Assembly (NCBI RefSeq): GCF_014251335.1 | Contig: NZ_CP059186.1 | Coordinates: forward strand, 1-64,000 | Origin: Blattabacterium cuenoti | GTDB lineage: Bacteria; Bacteroidota; Bacteroidia; Flavobacteriales; Blattabacteriaceae | Reading direction: 5' to 3' | DNA: 64,000 nucleotides | In this document: piece by piece, positions 28,947-37,745 of the stretch | Layout: the number at the start of each line of letters is the position of its first letter | Numbering within the stretch: the stretch's first letter is position 1 | Made by a program: the position numbers and the translations under genes | The notes under the pieces: model-generated | Databases searched by the model: none | Seen by the model: the letters and a program-made list of their open reading frames with translations, nothing else | What the model was told of the DNA's origin: nothing

Positions 28947-31847
28947 ATGAAAGAGGATTACGTGAGAAGAAAAAAATTCTATTATAGACATATAGGACCG
29001 TCTTGTCGTGAAATTGATAATATGTTGAAAAAATTACAATGTTCTTCTATTAAGTATTTTGTAAATAAAACGGTTCCCAAAGAAATACGTTTAAAAAGAA
29101 AATTAAATCTTCCCAACTCTATTTCTGAATATAAATATTTAAATCACATTAACAGAATAGGTAAAAAAAATAAAATTTATCGTTCTTATATAGGATTAGG
29201 ATATAAAAATACTATAACTCCAAGTGTAATTCAAAGAAATATTTTAGAAAATCCGAGTTGGTACACCCCATACACTCCTTATCAATCAGAAATATCTCAA
29301 GGACGTTTAGAAGCTTTAATTAATTTTCAAACTATGGTTTCAGATTTAACCGGAATGAAAATCAGTAATGCTTCCATGTTAGATGAATCTACAGCTGCAG
29401 CTGATGCTATGTTCATGATTTTTCAAGAAAAAATAAGAAAGAAACAAATAGATAATAGCTATTCTTTTTTTATTTCAGATGAAATATTTCCACAAACTTT
29501 TGCTGTTTTAAAAACAAGATGTTTTGGATTGGGCATACATATCATCCATGATACTCATAAAAATTTAAAAAATAAATATAATAATAAAAAAATATTTGGA
29601 TTAATAATATCTTATCCTTCTAGTCTAGGAGAAATATATGATTATCGGGAAACAGTTGAATATGCAAAACGTCACAATATATCAATAATAGTTTCTACAG
29701 ATCTTTTATCTTTATCTCTGTTAAAACCTCCTGGAGAATGGGGGGCTGATGTAGTTATAGGTTCCAGTCAATCTTTTGGAATTCCTATGGGATATGGAGG
29801 GCCTCATGCTGCTTTTTTTTCTACTCATGAACAGTATAAACGTTTTCTTCCTGGAAGAATTATCGGAATATCTGTAGATAAAACAAATAAAAAAGCTTTT
29901 CGTATGGCTTTACAAACAAGAGAGCAACATATTAAAAGAGAAAGAGCGACTTCTAACATTTGTACATCACAAGTACTTCCTGCTGTAATGGCTTCTATGT
30001 ATGCTCTATATCATGGAAAAAAAGGATTAATAGAAATAGCAAAATCTATTCATGAGTATGCTAAAAAATTGGAATTTTTATTGATTAATAATATCAGTCA
30101 TATTTTTCAAGTGAATGCTTTTTATTTTGATACTCTTAGAATTAAAACAGATTACATAAATACACTAAAAAAAGTGGCAGAACGTAAAAAAACTAATTTT
30201 AGATATGTAGATAAAAATCATTTAACTATTACTTTAGATGAAACAACTTGTCAAAAAGATATAAATCATATTCTATCTATTTTTCATGAATCACATAATC
30301 AAGATAAAAAAACGTATAAAAAAATAAAATGTTATACGAGTATTCATGATCATGATAAATATAGATTTCCTAGTTTTTTAAAAAGAACTTCTAATTTTTT
30401 AGAACATAAAGTTTTTCATAATTTTTATTCAGAAAATGAACTGATGCGTTATATAAAAAGATTGGAAAAAAAAGATATATCCTTAATTCATTCCATGATT
30501 CCACTTGGATCATGTACCATGAAATTAAATGCTTCTTCGGAATTATTTTCTTTAAGTCAACATGAATGGCAAAATGTACACCCTTTTGTACCTAAAAAAC
30601 AAGCAATGGGATATCATATTGTTATTCGGAATTTACAAAAATATTTAAAAGAAATTACTGGTTTTTCTGGTATCTCTTTACAACCCAATTCAGGAGCTCA
30701 AGGAGAATATGCTGGACTCATGGTTATAAAACATTATCATCATTCATTACAAGAATATCAAAGAAATATAGCATTAATCCCTTCTTCTTCTCATGGCACG
30801 AATCCTGCGTCAGCAAATATGGCCGGAATGAAAGTTATGTTAGTCTCCACAACCAGTGATGGGGCCATTAATAAAAATGATTTATCAAAAAAAGTAAAAG
30901 AAAATAAAGATTTATTGTCTGTATTAATGATTACTTATCCTTCTACTTATGGTATCTATGAAAAAGATATTCAAGAAATTATAGATATAATTCATGAAAA
31001 TGGAGGACAAGTTTATATGGATGGAGCAAATATGAATGCTCAAGTAGGATTAATTCAGCCCGCATATTTAGGTGTAGATGTTTGTCATCTTAATCTTCAT
31101 AAAACTTTTGCTATTCCTCATGGAGGAGGAGGGCCTGGTATGGGACCTATTTGTGTAGCTCCACATTTAAAACCTTTTCTACCAAACCATCCTTTTCAAG
31201 GAGAAGAAAATTGTAAAAAAAATGAAAAAACATTGACTATTTCCTCATCACCATATGGTTCTTCTTTAATTTTAACAATTTCTTATGCTTATATTCGTTT
31301 ATTAGGACCAGACGGACTTAAAAAATCGACAGAAATATCTATATTAAACGCGAATTACATCAAAGAAAAATTGAAAAAATTTTATAATATATTGTATGTA
31401 GGAGAAAACAATACTGTGGCACATGAATTAATTATAGATTGCAGAGTTTTTAAAACTACGAATGTTGAAGTTATAGATATAGCAAAAAGAATGATAGATT
31501 ATGGATATCATGCTCCTACTGTCTCTTTTCCTGTAGAAGGATGTATGATGATAGAACCTACTGAAAGTGAGTCTAAAGATGAGTTAGATCGTTTTATTGA
31601 AACTCTTATCAGTATAAGACAAGAAATTAAGGAAATTGAGGATGGAAAATTTTCCAAAAAAAATAATGTATTAAAAAATGCTCCACATAGTATAGATATC
31701 TTGACTCAAGATGAATGGATATATCCTTATAGTCGAGAAAAAGCAGCTTATCCTCTACCTTGGATTAAAGATAGAAAATTTTGGACATCAATCAATCGTG
31801 TAGATGATGGATATGGAGATAGAAATTTAGTATGTACATGTACATAA
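28947..31847 (+). CDS. gcvP: Glycine dehydrogenase (decarboxylating), glycine cleavage P protein
   Basis: PLP enzyme that decarboxylates glycine and passes aminomethyl to the lipoyl H protein. It is the fused single-chain type (966 residues) with both halves. The Schiff-base lysine is Lys719 in LNLHKTFAIPHGGGGPG. Other conserved pieces are YTPYQSEISQGRLEALINFQ in the first half and SSSHGTNPASANMAGM in the second. The C terminus ends in a short VCTCT stretch whose DNA is a 16-base palindrome. The gene starts at the ATG at 28947. Confidence 0.97.
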   Translation: MKEDYVRRKKFYYRHIGPSCREIDNMLKKLQCSSIKYFVNKTVPKEIRLKRKLNLPNSISEYKYLNHINRIGKKNKIYRSYIGLGYKNTITPSVIQRNILENPSWYTPYTPYQSEISQGRLEALINFQTMVSDLTGMKISNASMLDESTAAADAMFMIFQEKIRKKQIDNSYSFFISDEIFPQTFAVLKTRCFGLGIHIIHDTHKNLKNKYNNKKIFGLIISYPSSLGEIYDYRETVEYAKRHNISIIVSTDLLSLSLLKPPGEWGADVVIGSSQSFGIPMGYGGPHAAFFSTHEQYKRFLPGRIIGISVDKTNKKAFRMALQTREQHIKRERATSNICTSQVLPAVMASMYALYHGKKGLIEIAKSIHEYAKKLEFLLINNISHIFQVNAFYFDTLRIKTDYINTLKKVAERKKTNFRYVDKNHLTITLDETTCQKDINHILSIFHESHNQDKKTYKKIKCYTSIHDHDKYRFPSFLKRTSNFLEHKVFHNFYSENELMRYIKRLEKKDISLIHSMIPLGSCTMKLNASSELFSLSQHEWQNVHPFVPKKQAMGYHIVIRNLQKYLKEITGFSGISLQPNSGAQGEYAGLMVIKHYHHSLQEYQRNIALIPSSSHGTNPASANMAGMKVMLVSTTSDGAINKNDLSKKVKENKDLLSVLMITYPSTYGIYEKDIQEIIDIIHENGGQVYMDGANMNAQVGLIQPAYLGVDVCHLNLHKTFAIPHGGGGPGMGPICVAPHLKPFLPNHPFQGEENCKKNEKTLTISSSPYGSSLILTISYAYIRLLGPDGLKKSTEISILNANYIKEKLKKFYNILYVGENNTVAHELIIDCRVFKTTNVEVIDIAKRMIDYGYHAPTVSFPVEGCMMIEPTESESKDELDRFIETLISIRQEIKEIEDGKFSKKNNVLKNAPHSIDILTQDEWIYPYSREKAAYPLPWIKDRKFWTSINRVDDGYGDRNLVCTCT

Positions 31848-31859
31848 TATATATTCAAA

Positions 31860-31877
31860 ATTTAATCTAGATTAAAT
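31860..31877. terminator. 18-base perfect palindrome between convergent gcvP and tsaD
   Basis: ATTTAATCTAGATTAAAT reads the same on both strands and can fold as a 7-base stem with a CTAG loop. A second perfect palindrome, TATGTACATGTACATA, lies at 31831-31846 and covers the gcvP stop codon. Their place between two convergent stops suggests a bidirectional terminator or RNA end stabiliser. The stem is AT-only at its base and no strong U-tract follows, so this is tentative. Confidence 0.4.
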
Positions 31878-31883
31878 AGTTAG

Positions 31884-32945
31884 TTATTTATTCACTGTGT
31901 AATTTTTAAAATTTTTAAACTTTGAATATGGAGTGATATGAATAGAATCAAATAAATTTCTTTCATATTTCAGTAATCCTGTAATGGCTATCATGGCGCC
32001 ATTGTCCGTTGTATATTTTTTTTTCAGAATAAAAACTTCAAGTTTTTTATTTTTTTGATTTTTAGAAAAGTACATAAATATTTTTCTAATTTCATAATTA
32101 GCGGAGACGCCTCCTGCCAAAACTATTCTGGAAATACCAGTTTTTATAATAGCTTTTTGTACTTTTTCTAAAAGAATTTCTGCTATTATTTTTTGTATGG
32201 ATGCACAAATATCAGACAAATTTTGTTTTATAAACAATGTATTTTTTTTTAGTTTTTTATTTATGTATTGTAAAACATTGTTTTTAAATCCACTAAAACT
32301 GAAGTCTAGTCCACTGACTATGGGTTTTGAAAACATAAATTTTTTTTCATTTCCATTCTTAGAAAAATATTCTATCATAGGACCGCCAGGATAATAAAAT
32401 CCTAACATTCTAGCTATTTTATCCAAAGCTTCTCCCACAGAATCATCTAAAGTAGATCCTAATATTTCCATTTGAAAAAAATCATTGACTTTTATAATTT
32501 GAGTATGACCTCCACTTATAACTAAACCTAAAAATGGAAATTTTGGATAACAATTATTCAGATTAGCATCTTGTATAAAATGAGAAAGTATGTGAGCTTG
32601 TATATGATTTACAGTTAATAAGGGAATATCTAAACCCATGGAAAATGATTTTGCAAAAGAAGCCCCTACTAATAAAGGACCAATTAATCCGGGTCCTAAA
32701 GTAAAAGATACTGCATCAATTTGATTTCGATTTATTTTTGCTAAAAAAATAGCTTGTTGCACTGCCTTTGTCATATTTATATCATGGAGTCTTGAAGCCA
32801 ACTCAGGAACAACTCCTCCATATTTTTTATGAATTTCTTGATTAAAAATGACATTAGACAATACATTTCTATTTTGAATGATAGAAACACCTGTATCGTC
32901 ACATGACGATTCTATTCCAATAATGATTATAGGTTTTTTTTTCAT
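31884..32945 (-). CDS. tsaD: tRNA threonylcarbamoyladenosine synthase subunit TsaD
   Basis: Catalytic subunit that forms t6A37 in ANN-decoding tRNAs. The ASKHA-fold core carries GIESSCDDTGVSII near the N terminus, the metal histidines in NHIQAHILSH, LVISGGHTQI, and GGVSANYEIR near the C terminus. The ATG at 32945 gives 353 residues; a further start at 32960 would only add a hydrophobic MLFFF stretch. It is divergent from the TamB-like gene and converges on gcvP. Confidence 0.95.
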   Translation of the reverse strand: MKKKPIIIIGIESSCDDTGVSIIQNRNVLSNVIFNQEIHKKYGGVVPELASRLHDINMTKAVQQAIFLAKINRNQIDAVSFTLGPGLIGPLLVGASFAKSFSMGLDIPLLTVNHIQAHILSHFIQDANLNNCYPKFPFLGLVISGGHTQIIKVNDFFQMEILGSTLDDSVGEALDKIARMLGFYYPGGPMIEYFSKNGNEKKFMFSKPIVSGLDFSFSGFKNNVLQYINKKLKKNTLFIKQNLSDICASIQKIIAEILLEKVQKAIIKTGISRIVLAGGVSANYEIRKIFMYFSKNQKNKKLEVFILKKKYTTDNGAMIAITGLLKYERNLFDSIHITPYSKFKNFKNYTVNK

Positions 32946-32971
32946 AAAAAAAAATAACAATATCTTTGAAA

Positions 32972-35900
32972 ATGAATAATGCTTTTTTCTATAAATTTCG
33001 TAATAAAAAAATTCTTATTTTATTTTTTTTATTGGGGTTATTTTTTTTTTATGTTTCTTATAAATATAAAGAAGAAATAAAAGAAAAAGTATCCACATTT
33101 TTTTTGAATAAAATAAGAAATCATTTAAATGATAAAATTACTATAAAACATGCCTCTATTAATTTTTTAGAAAAAGAATTTATTTTTTCTGATGTACAAA
33201 TTCTAGATCATCATCATTTTTCTTTTATTCATTTATCTAAATGTAAAATCTCTATTGAGAATTTACTTTATTTTATTTTTATAAATTCGGAGCATTTAAG
33301 AATAAAAAACATTTTTATTGAAAATTCTTCTTTTTTTATAAAAAAATATATTAATGAAAAACAAAATAATATTTTAGTTTTTATAAAAAATATTTTGATT
33401 CATAAAAATGTAAATAAATTTAATATCAATTTCATTACCTGTTCAAAATTAATAATAAATAAATCTTATGTAAAATATCAGAATATAAATTCTGATAAAA
33501 AATTTAAACATTTTTTTTCCAGTTGTATAAAAAATGTTAGAATTGATAATAAAAAAATAAAAGCTTCTATTTTTTCTTTACAATCTAATAAAAGATTACT
33601 TAAAAAAAGTAAATCTCCTATTATAGAAAATCTATGTTGTGATTTAATATATGATTATCCCTCGAAACTTGAGGTTAACAATTTTTTAATAAAAACGTCT
33701 AACAGTTATCTAAAAGGATATTTTACTCTATTTCAAGATAAAAATACAGAAAATCAAATTCTTTTTCCGAAAATAAATATACAGTGCAAAATTTTTGAAG
33801 GATCAAAATTAGGTTCAGATTTAGGAATTTTTTTTTATAAAAAATGGGGTTTTTATTCTAAAATATTTATTAGAGGTTGTATTCATGGAAAATTTAATCA
33901 TAAAGAAAAAATATTTTCTCTTTATAACGTTTCTATAAAAGATTCACAAGAGAACAAATTATCAGCGGATCAAATTCATATTTTTTATGCAAAAAAAAAA
34001 TGGAAAGAAATCAAGTTTTTTAAAACTTTTATGCAATTGAATCCTTATAGCATGAAAAAAATAATTCCATATAATTTAGATTCCAAATCTAAATTTTTAA
34101 GATTTATTTTAAATTTCAAACAGTCTATTTTCTATAAAGGAGATTTAATCTTATCCTTATTTGATAATAAAAAAAATTTTAAAATAAAAGGAATAGTAAA
34201 AAATCGTTTTTTCGTAGCTAAAATATCAACTTATGTTGATTTTTCTAAAAATCAATATTCAGGAAGAATTTTTTTAGAAAAAAAGAAGAATATTTCTTAT
34301 ATACCATCAAAAATTCCGCTTTTCATATATAATACGTTATTGAATCTATATGTTATGGATTTTGAAGGAAATTTTTCTAAATTTTTTATCACACTATTAT
34401 TCTCTCATTCAAAATATAAAATGCATTTTATAGGAAAAGTATTTTCAAATTTTAAAAAAATATATATTGATATATATAATAAAAACGAAACTAAAAAAAA
34501 TATAAAAATAACATTTATTAATAATGAAAATCAATCTTTTCAAAAGATCAATATAAATATATATGATATGATTATTGGTCATATTTATGGATCTATAAAA
34601 TGGGAAAATTTATTCCAAATTTCTTGTTTAAAAAATCCAAATAAAAAAGAAATAAAATATGCAAACTTTAATTTTTTAATCAAAAAATCTTTTTTTTATT
34701 TTATAAAACCAATAAAAAACAAAAATATATTTTCTGATATTCAAATTTCAGGAGAAAAAAAAGATAATGAATTTAAAATGATTTTTTACACAAAAACTAT
34801 GCGATTAAATGATATTTTTCTGGAAAAATTATTTATAATGGTAAATTCTTCTTTAAAAGAAAAAATAAAAATTTATGCAGAAAAAATCATTTACAAAAAT
34901 TTTTTTTCTAAAAAAATAAATATATCTGTTTTAAATACACAAAATTTTTGGATAATAAATTCTAAGTTTTTATTAAAATTAAAAAAACAAGAATATAAAG
35001 AACAGATACTGAATTTTTTTTGCAAAAAAGAAGAAAATTTTTTAATATGTTATCCTTTTCTTTCTAAATTAAATATCAATGGATATAACTGGTTTACTGA
35101 TTACAATTATTATAAATCGGGAATTATTAAAATTGATTTTATCAATCAAAAATATATTGTTGACAATATTATTTTTTTATCTGAACAACAAAAAATCATT
35201 ATTAATGCAAGTTTTATTAAAAACCAAAAAAAAATATTTCAATTTTACCTAAAAAATGTGCAATTAAAAAAAATCATTTTTAATAAAAATATAGATGGGA
35301 TAGCAAATGGTTTTTTTTTATGTAAGAATATTTGTAATCAAATTGAACCTAATGTTAATATAATCATTCAAAACTTTTCAATTGGAAAAACTATTCTAGG
35401 CAATTTTTTCATTTATTCTTTTCAAAAAAAGAAAAATGATTATGAAATAAATGGTGTTATTAGAAAAAATTATCATGATGTTTTAAAAGTATTTGGAAAT
35501 ATTAAAAATAAATCACAAAATCAATCCGAATTTAATTTAAGTATAATCATTCAAAATTTTGGAATAGATAATTTTTCTTTTTTTTGGAAAAAAATGAATA
35601 CTGAAGTAAAAGGAACTCTAACAGGAAAAATACAAGTTTTTGGTAATTTAAATAATCTTCAATATTTTGGAAAATTAGAGATTAACAAGTTTGGAATCAA
35701 AATAAACTCTACAAATACAAATTATGAGATCAAAAGTCCAGCTTATATAAATATTATTTCTGAATCCTGTTCATTATCTACTTCTTGTTTTGTAGATACT
35801 AAATATAATACAAAAGGATACATTAATGGAGTCTTTTCCCATAAAAACCTTATTCAATGGAATTTAATAAAATTATCTGTTAATACAAAAAATTTGCTTG

Positions 35901-36850
35901 TTTTAGACTCAGAGGAAAAACAAAATAATTTTTTATTTGGAAAGATATTTGCTAATGGAACAATTCAAATCATGAAAAATGAAAATAAAATTTGTATTTC
36001 TATGAAAAATGGAAAAATTATGAATTTTTCTCATTTATACATTAATCCTAAAAGACTGGAGTTACATAAAAAAAATAAATCTGAATTAAATAGGGATAAA
36101 AAAAAGGAAAAAGATAATTATTTTTTATCAATAGATGATATAATTATAAGTAAAAATACAAAAGTATCAATATTTTTAGATAAAAATCATTTTATTGAAT
36201 TGAGAGGAGAAGGGACCCTTTTTATAAAAAAAACAAACAAAGATAATATACAAACCAGTGGTCAATATTTTGTAAAAGATGGATTATATCATCTATATAA
36301 AGATGAAAGAATTCCAATAAAACTAGAAAAAGAATTTAAAATAAAACCAGGAGGCTCTATTACCTGGAAAAATAACTTTTATCAATCAAATATTAATTTG
36401 ATTGTTTATGATACTAAATATGTATACAACGTTATTGAATATATAGATTTTATAAAAAAAGAACATCATGAAAATATGATATTTACAGAATTAAGAATTA
36501 ATATTTCTGGTAAAATACAAAAACCCAATATTAATATGGAAATTTTATTTCCTGAAAGTAATGAAAAAATCCAAAAAAAATTATCAGAAAAATTAAATTC
36601 TTTTGAGGAAAAAACAATGCAATTTGTTTCTGTTTTAATATTAGGGAAATTTTTATTAAAAACTGATATTATAAAAAATTTTTTATATTTTTCTATATAT
36701 GGGATTATTTTGAAAAAATTAAAAAATATACTATCATACAGTAGTAAAATTAATCAATTGACAAATAATTATTCTATTTTATCAAATGCTAAAAATCATT
36801 GTCTGTATAGTTTATTTTTAAATGAAATAAAGAAAAAAGTGCAATGTTAA
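32972..36850 (+). CDS. TamB-like translocation/assembly protein (DUF490 family)
   Basis: Large envelope protein expected to span the periplasm and carry phospholipids or assist outer-membrane assembly. It has one N-terminal membrane anchor (about 12-33, rich in Leu/Phe), a long low-complexity beta-strand region, and a recognisable TamB C-terminal domain with GQYFVKDGLYHLY and KIKPGGSITWKN (about residues 1090-1130). The ATG at 32972 gives 1293 residues; a TTG two codons earlier is also open. The middle is dominated by Lys, Asn, Ile and Phe, and its divergence is strong. No TamA-like gene is next to it. Confidence 0.8.
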   Translation: MNNAFFYKFRNKKILILFFLLGLFFFYVSYKYKEEIKEKVSTFFLNKIRNHLNDKITIKHASINFLEKEFIFSDVQILDHHHFSFIHLSKCKISIENLLYFIFINSEHLRIKNIFIENSSFFIKKYINEKQNNILVFIKNILIHKNVNKFNINFITCSKLIINKSYVKYQNINSDKKFKHFFSSCIKNVRIDNKKIKASIFSLQSNKRLLKKSKSPIIENLCCDLIYDYPSKLEVNNFLIKTSNSYLKGYFTLFQDKNTENQILFPKINIQCKIFEGSKLGSDLGIFFYKKWGFYSKIFIRGCIHGKFNHKEKIFSLYNVSIKDSQENKLSADQIHIFYAKKKWKEIKFFKTFMQLNPYSMKKIIPYNLDSKSKFLRFILNFKQSIFYKGDLILSLFDNKKNFKIKGIVKNRFFVAKISTYVDFSKNQYSGRIFLEKKKNISYIPSKIPLFIYNTLLNLYVMDFEGNFSKFFITLLFSHSKYKMHFIGKVFSNFKKIYIDIYNKNETKKNIKITFINNENQSFQKININIYDMIIGHIYGSIKWENLFQISCLKNPNKKEIKYANFNFLIKKSFFYFIKPIKNKNIFSDIQISGEKKDNEFKMIFYTKTMRLNDIFLEKLFIMVNSSLKEKIKIYAEKIIYKNFFSKKINISVLNTQNFWIINSKFLLKLKKQEYKEQILNFFCKKEENFLICYPFLSKLNINGYNWFTDYNYYKSGIIKIDFINQKYIVDNIIFLSEQQKIIINASFIKNQKKIFQFYLKNVQLKKIIFNKNIDGIANGFFLCKNICNQIEPNVNIIIQNFSIGKTILGNFFIYSFQKKKNDYEINGVIRKNYHDVLKVFGNIKNKSQNQSEFNLSIIIQNFGIDNFSFFWKKMNTEVKGTLTGKIQVFGNLNNLQYFGKLEINKFGIKINSTNTNYEIKSPAYINIISESCSLSTSCFVDTKYNTKGYINGVFSHKNLIQWNLIKLSVNTKNLLVLDSEEKQNNFLFGKIFANGTIQIMKNENKICISMKNGKIMNFSHLYINPKRLELHKKNKSELNRDKKKEKDNYFLSIDDIIISKNTKVSIFLDKNHFIELRGEGTLFIKKTNKDNIQTSGQYFVKDGLYHLYKDERIPIKLEKEFKIKPGGSITWKNNFYQSNINLIVYDTKYVYNVIEYIDFIKKEHHENMIFTELRINISGKIQKPNINMEILFPESNEKIQKKLSEKLNSFEEKTMQFVSVLILGKFLLKTDIIKNFLYFSIYGIILKKLKNILSYSSKINQLTNNYSILSNAKNHCLYSLFLNEIKKKVQC

Positions 36851-36874
36851 TTAATTTTATTTTAAATAATAAAA

Positions 36875-37058
36875 TATTGATATAAAAAATCAATAAATTA
36901 TGAAATCATTGATATAATATCAAATTAAAGTATAATTATACTAACTGAAAAGAAATTATGAAATTTGTTATATATAGAATGAAAACTATAAAATATTGTT
37001 GAAAAACAATAATCTATTTCTTAAATAGAAAGTTTTGTATCTTGGTATTTTTAATACC
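36875..37058. repeat. Cluster of six short inverted repeats before the Lrp/AsnC gene
   Basis: This 247-base non-coding stretch is one of the longest in the window without a gene. It holds six dyads with perfect arms: TATTGAT/ATCAATA (36875-36895), TTGATAT/ATATCAA (36909-36923), the palindrome AGTATAATTATACT (36929-36942), TATTGTT/AACAATA (36994-37011), CTATTT/AAATAG (37014-37028) and GGTATT/AATACC (37044-37058). They may include operators for the downstream regulator, RNA hairpins, or the end of the upstream transcript. AT-rich DNA raises chance palindromes, so function is inferred from clustering and position only. Confidence 0.45.
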
Positions 37059-37097
37059 TTTATTCAAAAAAATAAGACAAAATAAAAATATAAAACA

Positions 37098-37616
37098 ATG
37101 ATTCTAAGATATAATACAGACGAAATCGACAATACTATTGTCAGAAAATTAAACATAAATGCTAGAACTCCCTATACTGAAATCAGTAAACAAATCAGTA
37201 AAGAAATTAAACCATTATCTGTTGGAACAGTTCATGTCCGAGTAAAAAAATTAGAAGATGCAGGAATTATTAAGGGGAGCACCTTAATTATAGGATATGA
37301 GTCATTAGGGTTTCATTTAATAGCTTTTGTAGGTATATTATCGGATTCTCGTGAATCTAAATTAGTAAAAGAAGAATTAAAAAAAATTCCAAATATAGTA
37401 CAACTATATATCACTTCAGGAAAATATAATCTGTTTTGTAGAATTATTGCTAGAGACCCTTCAGATGCAAGAGATGTTATATCTAAAATAGGAGAAATAA
37501 AAGGGGTACTCAGGACAGAGTCTACTATTTGTTTAGAAGAAAGTATAAATGATGAAAATAGATTGTTATCCAACATATTACAAAAACATCAAACATCTTA
37601 TAAAAAAAAAACATGA
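37098..37616 (+). CDS. Lrp/AsnC family transcriptional regulator
   Basis: Feast/famine regulator, probably controlling amino-acid metabolism genes or itself. The N-terminal winged helix-turn-helix (about 1-65) contains DNTIVRKLNINARTPYTEIS and VRVKKLEDAGIIKG; the C-terminal RAM/effector domain (about 75-155) contains GILSDSR and TSGKYNLFCRI. At 172 residues it is slightly longer than E. coli Lrp. It is the only obvious DNA-binding regulator in the window. The dyad-rich upstream stretch suggests autoregulation. Confidence 0.92.
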   Translation: MILRYNTDEIDNTIVRKLNINARTPYTEISKQISKEIKPLSVGTVHVRVKKLEDAGIIKGSTLIIGYESLGFHLIAFVGILSDSRESKLVKEELKKIPNIVQLYITSGKYNLFCRIIARDPSDARDVISKIGEIKGVLRTESTICLEESINDENRLLSNILQKHQTSYKKKT

Positions 37617-37745
37617 TTATAATAATATAACAATTGAGAATTATTATTATAATTTTCCATCATTTCAATATGAAACTTATTCTTTAAAAAAGAAAAAAAA
37701 ATTCATCCTTCCCAAAAAATTGCAGAAGCTTCAATTTTTTAGGTA

